In this document: one piece after another, positions 11,644 through 20,801 of the stretch
Position numbering within the stretch: the stretch's first letter is position 1
Layout: each line of letters begins with the position of its first letter
Source of the DNA: Acetobacteraceae bacterium
GTDB lineage: Bacteria > Pseudomonadota > Alphaproteobacteria > Acetobacterales > Acetobacteraceae
Direction: 5' to 3'
DNA length: 64,000 bases
Assembly: GCA_024280945.1 (NCBI GenBank)
Contig: JAMXLO010000088.1
Location: 144,688 to 208,687 of the forward strand
Translations under genes and position numbers: made by a program
The notes under the pieces: generated by a model
What the model saw: only the letters and a program-made list of their open reading frames with translations
What the model was told of the DNA's origin: nothing
Databases searched by the model: none

Positions 11644-13215
11644 CTAACCACCGTCTGGCTGCAGGATGCCGCCCCTCGGCGTAGCCGCATGTTCTTTGAG
11701 CACCGAGTCAGACGCTGGGTCCACTTCTTTTAGTAATACGTCGTAACCCCACAGATCGGCCAGGTGCTGCAATACAAAGCGAGCATCGCGCTCTTCCAGC
11801 AGCACGCGGTTGAGCGCACGATGATGCAGGATCAAGCGCCGATCGCCGATTAGATTGACGTCCACAACCTGAATATCAGGAAGGGTCCAGGCGATGTCAT
11901 ATTGCTTGGCCAGTGCACGCTGGATCTTACGGTATCCGCGTTCATCGTGGATCGCTTCCACCGTCAGGTTGGGCTCGTTTGAGTCGTCCAGGACGTGGAA
12001 CAGGCTGAAGTCACGGATCATGCGCGGGCTGAGGAATTGGAGCATAAAGCTCTCGTCCCGATAGTTCGCCCAGACGTCACGCAGGACGGCCATTGGATCA
12101 CCTGAACCGGCGATGTCCGGAAACCAATTCTGATCCTCCGCCGTCGGCTCGGTGCAGATCCGCTCGATGTCACGCATCATGCCAAAGCCGAGCGCGTACG
12201 GATTGATCCCGGAGTAACGGGGGTCATCGAAATCCGGTTGGAACACAACGTTGGTATGCGACCGGAGGAACTCGACCATGTTGCCGTCGGTCAGCAGTCC
12301 CTTCTCGTGCAAACGATTCATAATCCTGTAGTGAACGTAGGTGGCGCACCCCTCGTTCATCACCTTGGTCTGCGATTGCGGATAGAAGTACTGCGCTATG
12401 ATGCGCACGATCCGTAGAACCTCTCGCTGCCATGGCCGCAGGCGAGGCGCAGTCTTTTCAAGGAAGAACAGGACATTTTCCTGCGGAAGTTGCAGCAAAG
12501 CCCGCCGCCGCTCCTCGATCGATTTGTCCTCCTTCTCCACACCTTTGGTCGGGACCGTTCGCCAAAGGTCATTGAACACGCGCTCTTCGTGCAGCCGTCG
12601 CTCTTTTGCGCGCTGCTCTTCCGACCGAAGATCGGCTGAACGTCGGCGCGGGTAGCGATGCACGCCATGGGTCATCAGCGCATGGGCAGCATCCAGCAGC
12701 CGTTCAACCGCTGTCTCGCCGTAGCGATCTTCGCATTGCGCGATGTAGCCGCGGGCAAACTCAAGGTAATCGAGAATGCCGTCGGCATCGGTCCATTGCT
12801 TGAAGACATAGTTGTTCTTGAAGAAGTGATTGTGCCCGAATGCAGCGTGGGCGATTACCAACGTCTGCATCGTGGCGGTGTTCTCCTCCATGATGTAGCT
12901 GATGCATGGATTGGAGTTGATCACGATCTCATAGGCGAGCCCCTGCATGCCCGCCCGGTACATCGCCTCGTTTCGCGCAAAGTGTTTGCCGAATGACCAG
13001 TGCTTGTAGAACAGTGGCATGCCAATCGACGAATAGGCATCCAGCATCTGCTCGGTGCCGATGATCTCGATCTGGTTCGGGTACACGTCGAGGCCCAGTT
13101 CGCCAATCGCGATTTCCTCGATCGCATCGTGTACTCGCTGGATCGTGCCGAATTCCCAGTCGGCGCCTTCGAACAGAGGGCGCCCGACCTTTATGCCGCC
13201 GCCGAAGTCATTCAT
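11644..13215 (-). CDS. SpoVR family protein (YcgB-like)
   Basis: A 523-residue SpoVR/YcgB family protein. Recognisable family segments include DWEFGTIQRVHDAIEEIA near the N-terminus, FYKHWSFGKHF, NSNPCISYIMEEN and MNEGCATYVHYRI, the last two matching the conserved His/Glu-bearing core. The length fits the family (about 500). The molecular function is not established; the gene was named for spore cortex formation in Bacillus, but in non-sporulating bacteria it travels with prkA and yeaH, as here. Its start overlaps the end of yeaH by 4 bp (ATGA), so it is the third gene of a translationally coupled operon read prkA-yeaH-spoVR. Confidence 0.93.
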   Translation of the reverse strand: MNDFGGGIKVGRPLFEGADWEFGTIQRVHDAIEEIAIGELGLDVYPNQIEIIGTEQMLDAYSSIGMPLFYKHWSFGKHFARNEAMYRAGMQGLAYEIVINSNPCISYIMEENTATMQTLVIAHAAFGHNHFFKNNYVFKQWTDADGILDYLEFARGYIAQCEDRYGETAVERLLDAAHALMTHGVHRYPRRRSADLRSEEQRAKERRLHEERVFNDLWRTVPTKGVEKEDKSIEERRRALLQLPQENVLFFLEKTAPRLRPWQREVLRIVRIIAQYFYPQSQTKVMNEGCATYVHYRIMNRLHEKGLLTDGNMVEFLRSHTNVVFQPDFDDPRYSGINPYALGFGMMRDIERICTEPTAEDQNWFPDIAGSGDPMAVLRDVWANYRDESFMLQFLSPRMIRDFSLFHVLDDSNEPNLTVEAIHDERGYRKIQRALAKQYDIAWTLPDIQVVDVNLIGDRRLILHHRALNRVLLEERDARFVLQHLADLWGYDVLLKEVDPASDSVLKEHAATPRGGILQPDGG

Positions 13216-14522
13216 GTTGTCTCGGCTCCCGTCGTCGCCGTCTTCTTGGCAAAGAGTTCACGGAACACCGGATAAATGTCACGTCGGTGCCCTACTTTCC
13301 GCATTGCCATCGGCGCGCCGCTTTTGCAGATGGCGCTGTACGTCTGCCACAGATCGGAATCGCGCCTGATGAACCCAGGCGGGAAGTGCTCGGAGTCCCG
13401 CCCGACCTCCAGATAGGCGTAGTACTGGCACACGGGCAGGATAGTATCGGTCAGCAGCGCTGCGGTCTTGTCGTTGTCAGATGCCGTGTTGTCACCGTCC
13501 GAAGCCTGAGCAGCGTATATGTTCCATGAATCCGGACTATAGCGCTCGTCGATCACCCGCTGCATCTCCTCAAGAGCGGTCGACACCACAGTGCCGCCGG
13601 TCTCCGGAGAATGGAAAAAAGTGTCCTCGTCCACTTCCTGGGCCTGATGTGTGTGCCGGATGAACACAACGTCGACGTGCTTGTACCGGCGCTTCAGGAA
13701 AATATACAGGAGTACATAGAACCGCTTGGCGAGATCCTTCATGTGTTCGGTCATGGAACCGGACACATCCATCAGGCAGAACATCACAGCCTGCGCCACC
13801 GGCTTTGGCTGTGGCTCGAACTTGCGATACCGGACGTCCAGCGGATCGATGTAAGGGATCAGTCCGGTCCGACGCAGCTTCCGGGTAAGCTCCTCCTCTA
13901 GCTGTATCCGGCGATCGCCTTCCTCCCCGTCCGGGCTGAGTGCGGCGATCTCGTCGCGCAGCGCCTGTAGGTCTGCGGGCTTTGGCCGCTTGAGCGCGAT
14001 GCGACGCGATAGGCTGTTTCGCACCGTACGAAGCAGCGCGAGATTGGCCGGAGAACCCGTCACCGAATAGCCTGCACGGTGCCAGCTTACGCTCTCGCTA
14101 TCGACCACCCGGCGTTTTGCCAAGTCCGGGAGTTCCAGATCCTCGAGGAACAGATCGACAAATTCGTCCCTCGACAGAGCGAAGCGGAAGTCGTCCTGGC
14201 CTTCGCCGTCAGGGCTGCCTTCCGAGCCGCCACCGCCAGCCCCGCCTTGCGGGCGCGGGATCGTGTCGCCCTCGACATACTGCTTGTTGCCCGGAAGCAG
14301 GTGATCGCGCATCCCGCCGCTGGAGTTGCGGTGGAACGATGGCTCGTGAACACCCTGAGCGGGCAACGCAACCTCGCCGGCTTGATCGGCATCCTTGATG
14401 CTGCGGCTGGCCGAGCTTTCGTGCACCGCCTTGCGAATGAGCGACTTTGCGCGTCGCATGAACCTCTGCCGATTGGCGAGGTTCTTGCCGCTAGGGTTCA
14501 GGCGCCGGTCAACGATGTGCAT
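13212..14522 (-). CDS. yeaH: YeaH/YhbH family protein (DUF444, VWA-like)
   Basis: A 436-residue DUF444 protein. It opens with HIVDRRLNPSGKNLANRQRF, the family start. The central region carries a Gly/Pro-rich linker (PRPQGGAGGGGSEG), and the C-terminal half holds a von Willebrand-like metal site, CLMDVSGSMTEHMKDLAKRF. Family members partner with the PrkA kinase in stress responses (E. coli yeaGH is induced by nitrogen starvation and stationary phase). It lies 30 bp after prkA and overlaps spoVR by 4 bp. The start used is the first ATG matching the family N-terminus. Confidence 0.93.
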   Translation of the reverse strand: MHIVDRRLNPSGKNLANRQRFMRRAKSLIRKAVHESSASRSIKDADQAGEVALPAQGVHEPSFHRNSSGGMRDHLLPGNKQYVEGDTIPRPQGGAGGGGSEGSPDGEGQDDFRFALSRDEFVDLFLEDLELPDLAKRRVVDSESVSWHRAGYSVTGSPANLALLRTVRNSLSRRIALKRPKPADLQALRDEIAALSPDGEEGDRRIQLEEELTRKLRRTGLIPYIDPLDVRYRKFEPQPKPVAQAVMFCLMDVSGSMTEHMKDLAKRFYVLLYIFLKRRYKHVDVVFIRHTHQAQEVDEDTFFHSPETGGTVVSTALEEMQRVIDERYSPDSWNIYAAQASDGDNTASDNDKTAALLTDTILPVCQYYAYLEVGRDSEHFPPGFIRRDSDLWQTYSAICKSGAPMAMRKVGHRRDIYPVFRELFAKKTATTGAETT

Positions 14523-14552
14523 GAAAATGCCTTATCCGGGCGGGGTCCTTTA

Positions 14553-16499
14553 TCACCCCGCCTGCTTGACGCGCATGTACCATTCCACCAGGCGGCGAAC
14601 TTGCCGCTCGGTATAGCCACGCGCTGCCATACGTTGCACAAACTCCGCATGCTTCTTCTCGCTGTCGCTGTCCTTCTTGGACCCGAAGCTGATCACTGGC
14701 AGAAGCTCCTCCACCTGACTGAACATGCGACGTTCGATGACTTCGCGGATCTTTTCGTAGCTGGTCCAGGACGGGTTCTTGCCGTTGTTGTTGGCACGAG
14801 CCCGCAGGCTGAACTTCACCACCTCGTTCCGGAAGTCCTTCGGATTGGCAATGCCAGCCGGTTTCTCGACCTTGGTCAACTCCTGGTTCAACAGCTCGCG
14901 GTTCATGAGCTGCCCGGTGTCGGGATCTTTGAAGTCAATGTCCTCGATCCACGCGTCGGCATAGGCAACGTAGCGGTCGAACAGGTTCTGGCCGTAGTCG
15001 TGGTACGACTCCAGGTAGGCCTTCTGTATTTCGTTGCCAATGAACTCAGCGTAACGTGGCGCAAGCTCTCCCTTGATGAATTCGAGATAGCGCTTCTCGG
15101 TCTCGGTCGGCAGCTGTTCGCGGCGGATGGACTGCTCCAGCACATACATCAGATGCACCGGATCAGCTGCGACCTCTGTGGTGTCATGGTTGAACGTGGC
15201 TGCCAGCACCTTGAAGGCGAACCGGGTGGACGCGCCATCCATGCCTTCCTCGACACCGGCCGAGTCCTTGTACTCCTGCAGCGAACGGGCGCGCGGATCG
15301 GTCTCTTTCAAGCTTTCTCCGTCATAGACCCGCATCTTGGCGAACAGGGTCGAATTCTCGTGACGGCGCAGCCGCGTCAGGACCGAGAAGCGGGCCAGCA
15401 TCTCCAGCGTGGCGGGTGCGCAAGGCGCCGCGGCCAGCTCTGAGCCGCGCACCAGCTTATCGTAGATCTTCTGCTCCTCGGTGACCCGCAGACAGTACGG
15501 GACCTTGATCACATAGATACGATCGATGAAGGCCTCGTTGTTGCGGTTGTTCTTAAAGCTTTGCCACTCCGCCTCGTTCGAGTGCGCCAGAATGATGCCG
15601 CCGAACGGGATGGCGCCTATGTTCTCGGTGCCGATGTAGTTGCCTTCCTGCGTCGCTGTCAGCAACGGGTGCAGCATCTTGATCGGCGCCTTGAACATCT
15701 CGACGAACTCGAGCAGTCCCTGATTGGCGCGGTTCAGACCGCCGGAATAGCTGTAGGCATCTGGATCGTTCTGCGCATGCAACTCTAGCTTGCGGATATC
15801 GACCTTGCCCACAAGCGAAGAAATGTCCTGATTATTCTCGTCGCCTGGTTCCGTCTTCGCTACCGCGATCTGCCGGAGCCGCGATGGCTGCAGCTTGGCG
15901 ACCCGAAAGCGTGAGATGTCGCCTTCAAACTCGTCGAGGCGCTTGATGCACCACGGGCTCATCAGGCCGGTCAGCCGGCGCTGGGGGATCCCGTAGCGAT
16001 CCTCCAGCAAGGCACCCATACGTTCGGGGTTGAACAGCCCAAGCGGGTTTTCAAACACTGGGCTGAGTTGGTCGCCCGCCTTCAGCACATAGACGGGATG
16101 CACTTCCATCAGAGCCTTCAGCCGCTCGGCCAACGATGACTTGCCGCCGCCGACCGGGCCAAGCAGATACATGATCTGTTTGCGCTCCTCGAGGCCTTGC
16201 GCGGCATGGCGAAGGAAGCCGACGATACGCTCGATCGTCTCTTCCATCCCGTAGAATTCCGAGAACGCCGGATAGACTCGTATCGTGCGGTTCATGAAGA
16301 TGCGGCCGAGTCGGGCATCCTTCGACGTATCGACCATCTCGGGTTCGCCGATTGCAGCAAGCAGCCGCTCGGTCGCCGTCGAATACAGCATCGGATCGTC
16401 ACGGCAGGCTTCCAGGTATTCGGGAAGCGTCATTTCCGCTTCGCGGTTAGCCTCGAAGCTTCGCGCGTAAGCTGAGAACAGATCATCGACCGGATACAT
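14553..16499 (-). CDS. prkA: PrkA family serine protein kinase (YeaG-like)
   Basis: A 648-residue PrkA protein: an N-terminal AAA-like domain with Walker A LLGPVGGGKSSLAERL (about residues 112-127) and a C-terminal kinase-like domain containing TQEGNYIGTENIGAIPF and ILAHSNEAEW. PrkA/YeaG is a cytoplasmic Ser kinase with AAA features linked to starvation and stress adaptation. The ATG at 16499 is preferred: it follows a GGAG site by about 6 bp and gives the conserved family start MYPVDDLFSAYARSFE, while an in-frame extension up to 16706 is not family-like. First gene of prkA-yeaH-spoVR; its promoter should lie in the long region to the right. Confidence 0.95.
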   Translation of the reverse strand: MYPVDDLFSAYARSFEANREAEMTLPEYLEACRDDPMLYSTATERLLAAIGEPEMVDTSKDARLGRIFMNRTIRVYPAFSEFYGMEETIERIVGFLRHAAQGLEERKQIMYLLGPVGGGKSSLAERLKALMEVHPVYVLKAGDQLSPVFENPLGLFNPERMGALLEDRYGIPQRRLTGLMSPWCIKRLDEFEGDISRFRVAKLQPSRLRQIAVAKTEPGDENNQDISSLVGKVDIRKLELHAQNDPDAYSYSGGLNRANQGLLEFVEMFKAPIKMLHPLLTATQEGNYIGTENIGAIPFGGIILAHSNEAEWQSFKNNRNNEAFIDRIYVIKVPYCLRVTEEQKIYDKLVRGSELAAAPCAPATLEMLARFSVLTRLRRHENSTLFAKMRVYDGESLKETDPRARSLQEYKDSAGVEEGMDGASTRFAFKVLAATFNHDTTEVAADPVHLMYVLEQSIRREQLPTETEKRYLEFIKGELAPRYAEFIGNEIQKAYLESYHDYGQNLFDRYVAYADAWIEDIDFKDPDTGQLMNRELLNQELTKVEKPAGIANPKDFRNEVVKFSLRARANNNGKNPSWTSYEKIREVIERRMFSQVEELLPVISFGSKKDSDSEKKHAEFVQRMAARGYTERQVRRLVEWYMRVKQAG

Positions 16500-17187
16500 C
16501 GGCCGCTCCGTGAAAAGTGGGAAACCTTCTCGCATCCATGCAAGATGGGTGCGAGCGTAGCGTATCGAGCAGGTGTCGCGTGAATGTTTTTTCGCTTGTG
16601 GGTACAGTTTGCACTGACCGCGTGATGGAATCTGGCTCAGCCATTTGGGCCTCCTGTCCGACTCGCCTAGTCGGTATATCGACCAAGGGATGAAGCATGG
16701 TGACAATGTGGCAGTTCACAACCACTTGGCAGGGGTGTCGCCGCGGACAGCCTCAGGAGGAGGTCCAAAGCTGCCGGAGCGCGCTGCCAGAGCGGCTGGC
16801 TCGCGGCCGCTGCACCCGAAGGTGTCTGAACATTTTGTAGGAATATCTGCTGCTTACAAGGCTTTCTTATGATCAAAGGTGAGATCATCGTAAGGCGGCG
16901 ATGGCTTTCCTTCGGCGCCGACTGGGGTTGCTCACACACTGGGGTGATGTCGGCAGATTTTGACCCCATCGCCGCAACCTCCGCACCGAACGAGGCCTGC
17001 AGGCAAGCTGCCCCCGAGTGTCTCAAGCCTACACGTGTACTTCTAACATGCCGTTAAGCAGACGATCCCAACCGCCAAGCGCAACCGCGAGGACCGCGCG
17101 CCACCGACCAGGGGCGACTCGGTACCGCGCGGATTCTAATCGCCATGCCAAGCAGCGCGGCGTCACCTGCTCGCCCGCTGTGCAAAC
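16500..17187. other. Intergenic region upstream of prkA
   Basis: About 690 bp without a convincing gene. Open frames here have no ribosome site or recognisable domain. It includes an AT-richer stretch around 16825-16900 and should hold the promoter of prkA-yeaH-spoVR. A 6-8-6 inverted repeat (ATGATC / GATCAT, 16869-16888) is the only clear symmetrical element; it lies about 370 bp from the prkA start, so its role is uncertain. Confidence 0.5.
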
Positions 17188-17421
17188 TCAATCTTGCCGT
17201 TGCCGGTGCGCAGCAGCCACCACCCTGTTTTCGGTGCTCGTGTCTGGCCGGTTTGGCGGGATCCGTCGGAGCAGCCCGACTGTCCGGCGCATCTGGTCAT
17301 AGTAGCGGCGACACGCCTCGCACCGGACCAGATGCCACCAGATGTCCACGCGTTCGCGAATTGAGACCACGCGCTCGAGGTAATCCGTCACTAGTTCGCT
17401 CATGTCACGGCAGGTCGGCAC
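17188..17421 (-). CDS. Zinc-finger anti-sigma factor (ZAS type), short
   Basis: A 77-residue soluble protein with the anti-sigma helix start (SELVTDYLERVVS) and a ZAS zinc motif HxxxCxxC in HLVRCEACRRYYDQM. No membrane segment follows, so it would act in the cytoplasm, probably by holding the neighbouring ECF sigma factor. The start is a GTG at 17421 placed 7 bp after a strong GGGGAGGA site; an upstream extension in frame is not family-like. It is transcribed divergently from the sigma gene with 130 bp between starts, whereas most ECF/anti-sigma pairs are co-directional. Confidence 0.75.
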   Translation of the reverse strand: MPTCRDMSELVTDYLERVVSIRERVDIWWHLVRCEACRRYYDQMRRTVGLLRRIPPNRPDTSTENRVVAAAHRQRQD

Positions 17422-17492
17422 ACCGTTTCCTCCCCTTGCCAACAGCCACAAAAGCTTGAGACTCGTCTCGCGGCATTGCGTTACTTGGGGCC

Positions 17493-17526
17493 GACGTGGC
17501 CCGCACACAGACGTGGCCCGCACACA
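17493..17526. repeat. 17-bp perfect tandem duplication between sigma and anti-sigma genes
   Basis: GACGTGGCCCGCACACA occurs at 17493-17509 and again directly at 17510-17526. It lies in the 130-bp divergent spacer, 26 bp before the sigma start, so it alters spacing in the promoter/leader of both genes. Confidence 0.9.
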
Positions 17527-17551
17527 TTTGCACGGTTCAGGGTGGCATCCG

Positions 17552-18364
17552 GTGCGTCAGTCTGAGTTGAACCATCCGGAATTCATGGCCCGCTTGCGGC
17601 GCGGCGATGACGCTGCCTACCGGACCCTGGTTAGGCAGTTGCACGGCTCCCTTGTTGGGCTGGCCACGTCGATAATTGGTAGCCGCGCTCAGGCCGAGGA
17701 AGTGGTGCAGGACACGTGGCTGGCCGTTTTCTCCGGCATCGGGTCGTTCGAGGGTCGCTCAACCCTTACCACCTGGGTCTTCAGTATCGTGCTGAACCGC
17801 TCCCGGACGCGCGCCAGCCGGGAGGGACGGCTGGTGGGATTGCCGGCGCTGATGGAGGGAACGAGCCCGGGTGGCCGGGCTGTGGACAGCTCCGAGTTCA
17901 AGCCAGATGGACACTGGATTGAGGCCCCGCGGCTTTGGGATGAGATCAGTCCGGAGCGCATCGTCGGCGGTCGCGAGTTGCGCGACCATATCATGGCCGC
18001 AATCGACTGCCTGCCGGCGGGGCAACGGGCGGTTATCATCCTGCGTGATCTGGAGGGCTGTGATGCCGAGGAGGTATGCACTCTGCTTGACATCACCGCA
18101 GAGAACCAGCGCGTGCTTCTACACCGGGCCCGGGGCCGTGTCCGACAGGCAATCGATGAAGTTGCCGGCTCGTTGCGTGCAGCCCGGGTGTCCGCGTCTG
18201 GAGCGCGCAGGCGCGGGACGGCAGGAGCCACCGCATTTGAGCGGGTGGCGGATCTCGCCCGGGCGACCGTTCTGCAAATCCGCCGCGGATCCAGCATCTG
18301 CAGCAGCAACTGGCCGAGTCGCGCAACGATGCTAACGTCCCACGTCATCATACAGGGAAGGTGA
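17552..18364 (+). CDS. ECF-type RNA polymerase sigma factor (RpoE-like)
   Basis: A 270-residue sigma-70 family ECF factor. Region 2 is clear near the N-terminus (AEEVVQDTWLAVFSGIGSFE, then LTTWVFSIVLNRSRTR) and region 4 near residue 155-200 (AIDCLPAGQRAVIILRDLEG, then LLHRARGRVRQAID). ECF factors usually end just after region 4 at about 190-200 residues; here about 65 further residues, rich in Arg, Ser and Ala, extend to the stop. The start is uncertain: GTG 17552 follows AGGGTGG by about 5 bp and gives the normal lead-in, while longer upstream starts lie inside the anti-sigma spacer. The divergent ZAS protein is its probable antagonist. The target promoter is not visible. Confidence 0.85.
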   Translation: MRQSELNHPEFMARLRRGDDAAYRTLVRQLHGSLVGLATSIIGSRAQAEEVVQDTWLAVFSGIGSFEGRSTLTTWVFSIVLNRSRTRASREGRLVGLPALMEGTSPGGRAVDSSEFKPDGHWIEAPRLWDEISPERIVGGRELRDHIMAAIDCLPAGQRAVIILRDLEGCDAEEVCTLLDITAENQRVLLHRARGRVRQAIDEVAGSLRAARVSASGARRRGTAGATAFERVADLARATVLQIRRGSSICSSNWPSRATMLTSHVIIQGR

Positions 18365-18367
18365 AAA

Positions 18368-18556
18368 ATGGCACTTCGTAAAACAACGAAGAGAACGACA
18401 GCGTCACCCAAGGCACGCGCTCCCGCGTCGACAGAACCGAGAGCGCCTCGGCAAGCGACAGCGACCGGTAGCGGTGATTCGAACCGCCTGCTGCGGGAAG
18501 CGGCGTGGAGTCGAATGTTCGGCCGGCTGGAATCGAAGAACCCATTCGCGCGATAG
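18368..18556 (+). CDS. Small basic hypothetical protein
   Basis: A 62-residue strongly basic protein rich in Lys, Arg, Thr, Ala and Pro (start MALRKTTKRTTASPKARAPA), ending in an amphipathic WSRMFGRLESKNPF segment. The ATG follows GGGAAGG by about 5 bp, it begins 3 bp after the sigma factor stop, and it stops 11 bp before the next gene, so its placement fits a real gene in a tight run. I do not recognise a family; the composition would suit a nucleic-acid-binding or ribosome-associated small protein. Confidence 0.5.
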   Translation: MALRKTTKRTTASPKARAPASTEPRAPRQATATGSGDSNRLLREAAWSRMFGRLESKNPFAR

Positions 18557-18567
18557 AGATACCCGGC

Positions 18568-19632
18568 GTGCCAGACTCGGCTGATGTGCGCTCGGCAGAG
18601 CAGAGCGTGCCGATCGATTGGGATGCGATCGGCAACTACCTTGCTGCGAACGGGCTGCGCCTCGACAGTGACCCTGCGCCGCGGCAGTTCGCCGGTGGCC
18701 TCGCCAATTTGAACTATCTGATCCACCTCGACGGACGTCCGGCCGTGCTGCGCCGGCCACCGCTCGGTGAATTGCCGGCTGGTGCATACGACATGGCGCG
18801 GGAGTTCCGCATTCTGAGCCGCCTGCCGGACGCGCTGCCATTCGTTCCGCGTGGGCTGTTCCTGTGCTCCGAGGCCAGCGTCGTCGGTTCGCAGTTCCAG
18901 ATCATCGAGTATCGACCTGGACTCGTAATCCGAGAGCACGTTCCCCCCGAACTAACGGGGCGGCCGGAAGTTGGCGCCCGGCTTTCGCAGGTCCTGTTGG
19001 AGACCATGGCGGCCATCCACGCGGTCGACACAGGTTCAATCGGATTGGACGATCTGGGCCGCCCGGCCGGTTTCCTGGGTCGCGCGGTGAGCGGCTGGCG
19101 AAAGCGGGGCGCGGTGGCGCTGGAGGCGGGGACCGAGCGTCTGCACGCGGAATTGGGCAGCTGGTTGGAGACCCACCAGGTGCCGGACGGTCCGCCTGCG
19201 CTGCTGCACAACGACTTCAAGCTGAACAATGTCATCCTGAACCCGCGGGACCTGTCGCCTGTCGCGGTGGTTGACTGGGATCAGGGCACACGGGGCGATC
19301 CGTTGTTCGATTTCGCCACGTTGCTGAGCTATTGGGTGCATGAGGACGATCCGCCGGCGCTGCATGACATGGAACAGATGCCGGCGGACGAAGGCGGCTT
19401 CTGGTCACGTGAACAGGCCGTCGCAAGCTATGCCGCGCTGAGCCGCCGGGACATGTCCGACTTCCGGTTTCATCGCGTACTGGCGATGTACAAGCTCGGA
19501 GTCATTTTTCTCCAACTTGGCTACCGCTGGCGCAGTGGCGCCACGAGCGAGGAACGTTATGCTGGCCTGACGGCGATCGGCACCGGGATTGTGGAGTTCG
19601 CCCACGAGATCGCCCAGGGACGGGTATTCTGA
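18568..19632 (+). CDS. Phosphotransferase family protein (APH / ACAD10-like kinase)
   Basis: A 354-residue aminoglycoside-phosphotransferase-fold protein of the type that accompanies acyl-CoA dehydrogenases. The catalytic loop LLHNDFKLNNVILNPRDL (about residue 211) and the metal-binding VVDWDQGTRGDPLFDFATLL are intact, as is an N-terminal GGLANLNYLI nucleotide loop. Mammalian ACAD10/11 join such a kinase to an acyl-CoA dehydrogenase for 4-hydroxy acid breakdown; here the dehydrogenase is the next gene, with 1-bp overlap. A similar hydroxyacyl phosphorylation step is therefore a reasonable inference. The start GTG 18568 is chosen because upstream sequence overlaps the small basic gene and lacks family character. 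Confidence 0.88.
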   Translation: MPDSADVRSAEQSVPIDWDAIGNYLAANGLRLDSDPAPRQFAGGLANLNYLIHLDGRPAVLRRPPLGELPAGAYDMAREFRILSRLPDALPFVPRGLFLCSEASVVGSQFQIIEYRPGLVIREHVPPELTGRPEVGARLSQVLLETMAAIHAVDTGSIGLDDLGRPAGFLGRAVSGWRKRGAVALEAGTERLHAELGSWLETHQVPDGPPALLHNDFKLNNVILNPRDLSPVAVVDWDQGTRGDPLFDFATLLSYWVHEDDPPALHDMEQMPADEGGFWSREQAVASYAALSRRDMSDFRFHRVLAMYKLGVIFLQLGYRWRSGATSEERYAGLTAIGTGIVEFAHEIAQGRVF

Positions 19633-20801
19633 TGGATTTTTCGCTGTCTCCGGACCTGCAGGAACTGCAGCATCGCACGCGTCGCTTCATTCGGGAGCGT
19701 ATCGTACCGCTGGAGAGTGACCCGCGTCAGACGGCGCACGGGCCGACCGAGGATTTTCGTCGCGAGCTTGTGGCGCTGGGTCGCGAGGTTGGCCTGCTTG
19801 CCCCGCACGCGTCGCCCGAATTCGGCGGTCTCGGGCTGAACAATGTTGGCAAGGCGGTGGTGTTCGAGGAGGCTGGTTACTCGCTCCTCGGCCCGGTCGC
19901 GATGCACATTTTCGCTCCTGACGAGGGCAACATCCACCTGTTGGAACAGGTCGCCACACCGGAGCAGAAGGAGCGTTGGCTGCGTCCTCTGGCGAGCGGC
20001 GCCATTCGCTCCTGCTTCTGCATGACCGAGCCGGCGCCTGGCGCAGGATCCGACCCGGCAGCGCTGAGCACCACGGCGGTGCAGGACGGCAACCACTGGA
20101 TCATCAACGGCACCAAGTGGTTCATCACTGGTGCCGACGGCGCAGGCTTTGCCATCATCATGGCCAAGGGCGAGGACGGTGCGGCGACGATGTTCCTCGC
20201 CGACATGGACCAGCCTGGCGTCGAGATCGTTCGCACCATGCACAGCATGGATCAGGCCTTCGCCGGCGGCCATGCCGTTGTGCGGCTCAACGATCTGCGT
20301 GTGCCGGCGAGTGACATTCTCGGCGAGCCGGGGAAGGGCTTCCGCTATGCGCAGGTGCGATTGGCGCCGGCGCGTCTCACTCATTGCATGCGCTGGCTCG
20401 GCGCTGCACGGCGCGCGCATGACATCGCCGCCGGTTACGCACAGCAGCGCGAGGTGTTCGGCACCCGGCTGGTGAACCATGAAGGTGTCGGTTTCATGCT
20501 GGCGGACAACGAGATCGACATCCGCATGAGCCGGCTATCGATCTGGCACACCGCCTGGGTGCTCGACCAGGGAGCGCGCGGCACAACCGAGTCATCCATG
20601 GCTAAGGTGTTCTGTTCAGAGGCGATCTGGCGTGTGGTTGATCGCTGCGTTCAGGTGCTGGGCGGGCAGGGAGTCACCGGGGAGACGCTGGTCGAGCGCA
20701 TTTTTCGCGAAGTGCGCGCCTTCCGCATCTATGACGGGCCGTCAGAAGTGCATCGCTGGTCATTGGCCCAGCGAATCGCGCGGCAAGGGTCAAACTGGTG
20801 A
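19632..20801 (+). CDS. Acyl-CoA dehydrogenase family protein
   Basis: A 389-residue acyl-CoA dehydrogenase (FAD). Typical blocks: CMTEPAPGAGSDPAALST for the FAD/substrate loop, WIINGTKWFITGADGAGFAI, and near the C-terminus RCVQVLGGQGVTGETLVERI and IYDGPSEVHRWSLAQRIAR. It sits between the ACAD10-like kinase (TGATG overlap) and an SDR (GTGA overlap), forming a coupled three-gene operon. By analogy with ACAD10/11 the operon may take 4-hydroxy fatty acids or related compounds through phosphorylation and elimination into beta-oxidation. The exact chain length cannot be read from sequence. Confidence 0.92.
   Translation: MDFSLSPDLQELQHRTRRFIRERIVPLESDPRQTAHGPTEDFRRELVALGREVGLLAPHASPEFGGLGLNNVGKAVVFEEAGYSLLGPVAMHIFAPDEGNIHLLEQVATPEQKERWLRPLASGAIRSCFCMTEPAPGAGSDPAALSTTAVQDGNHWIINGTKWFITGADGAGFAIIMAKGEDGAATMFLADMDQPGVEIVRTMHSMDQAFAGGHAVVRLNDLRVPASDILGEPGKGFRYAQVRLAPARLTHCMRWLGAARRAHDIAAGYAQQREVFGTRLVNHEGVGFMLADNEIDIRMSRLSIWHTAWVLDQGARGTTESSMAKVFCSEAIWRVVDRCVQVLGGQGVTGETLVERIFREVRAFRIYDGPSEVHRWSLAQRIARQGSNW

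Noticed and set aside
14079..15443. 454-codon plus-strand open frame opposite yeaH and prkA
   Set aside because: No domain, overlaps two well-supported genes on the other strand completely.
16539..16553. Sigma-54-like element on the minus strand about 40 bp upstream of prkA
   Set aside because: The -12 TTGCA is present but the -24 element reads TCGCAC and lacks the essential GG, so it does not meet the consensus.
18474..18500. TTCGAACCG resembling a tRNA T-loop
   Set aside because: No acceptor, D or anticodon arms can be drawn around it.
17689..18939. 416-codon minus-strand open frame over the sigma factor and kinase
   Set aside because: Low-complexity Arg/Ser/Thr-rich translation, contradicted by clear plus-strand domains.
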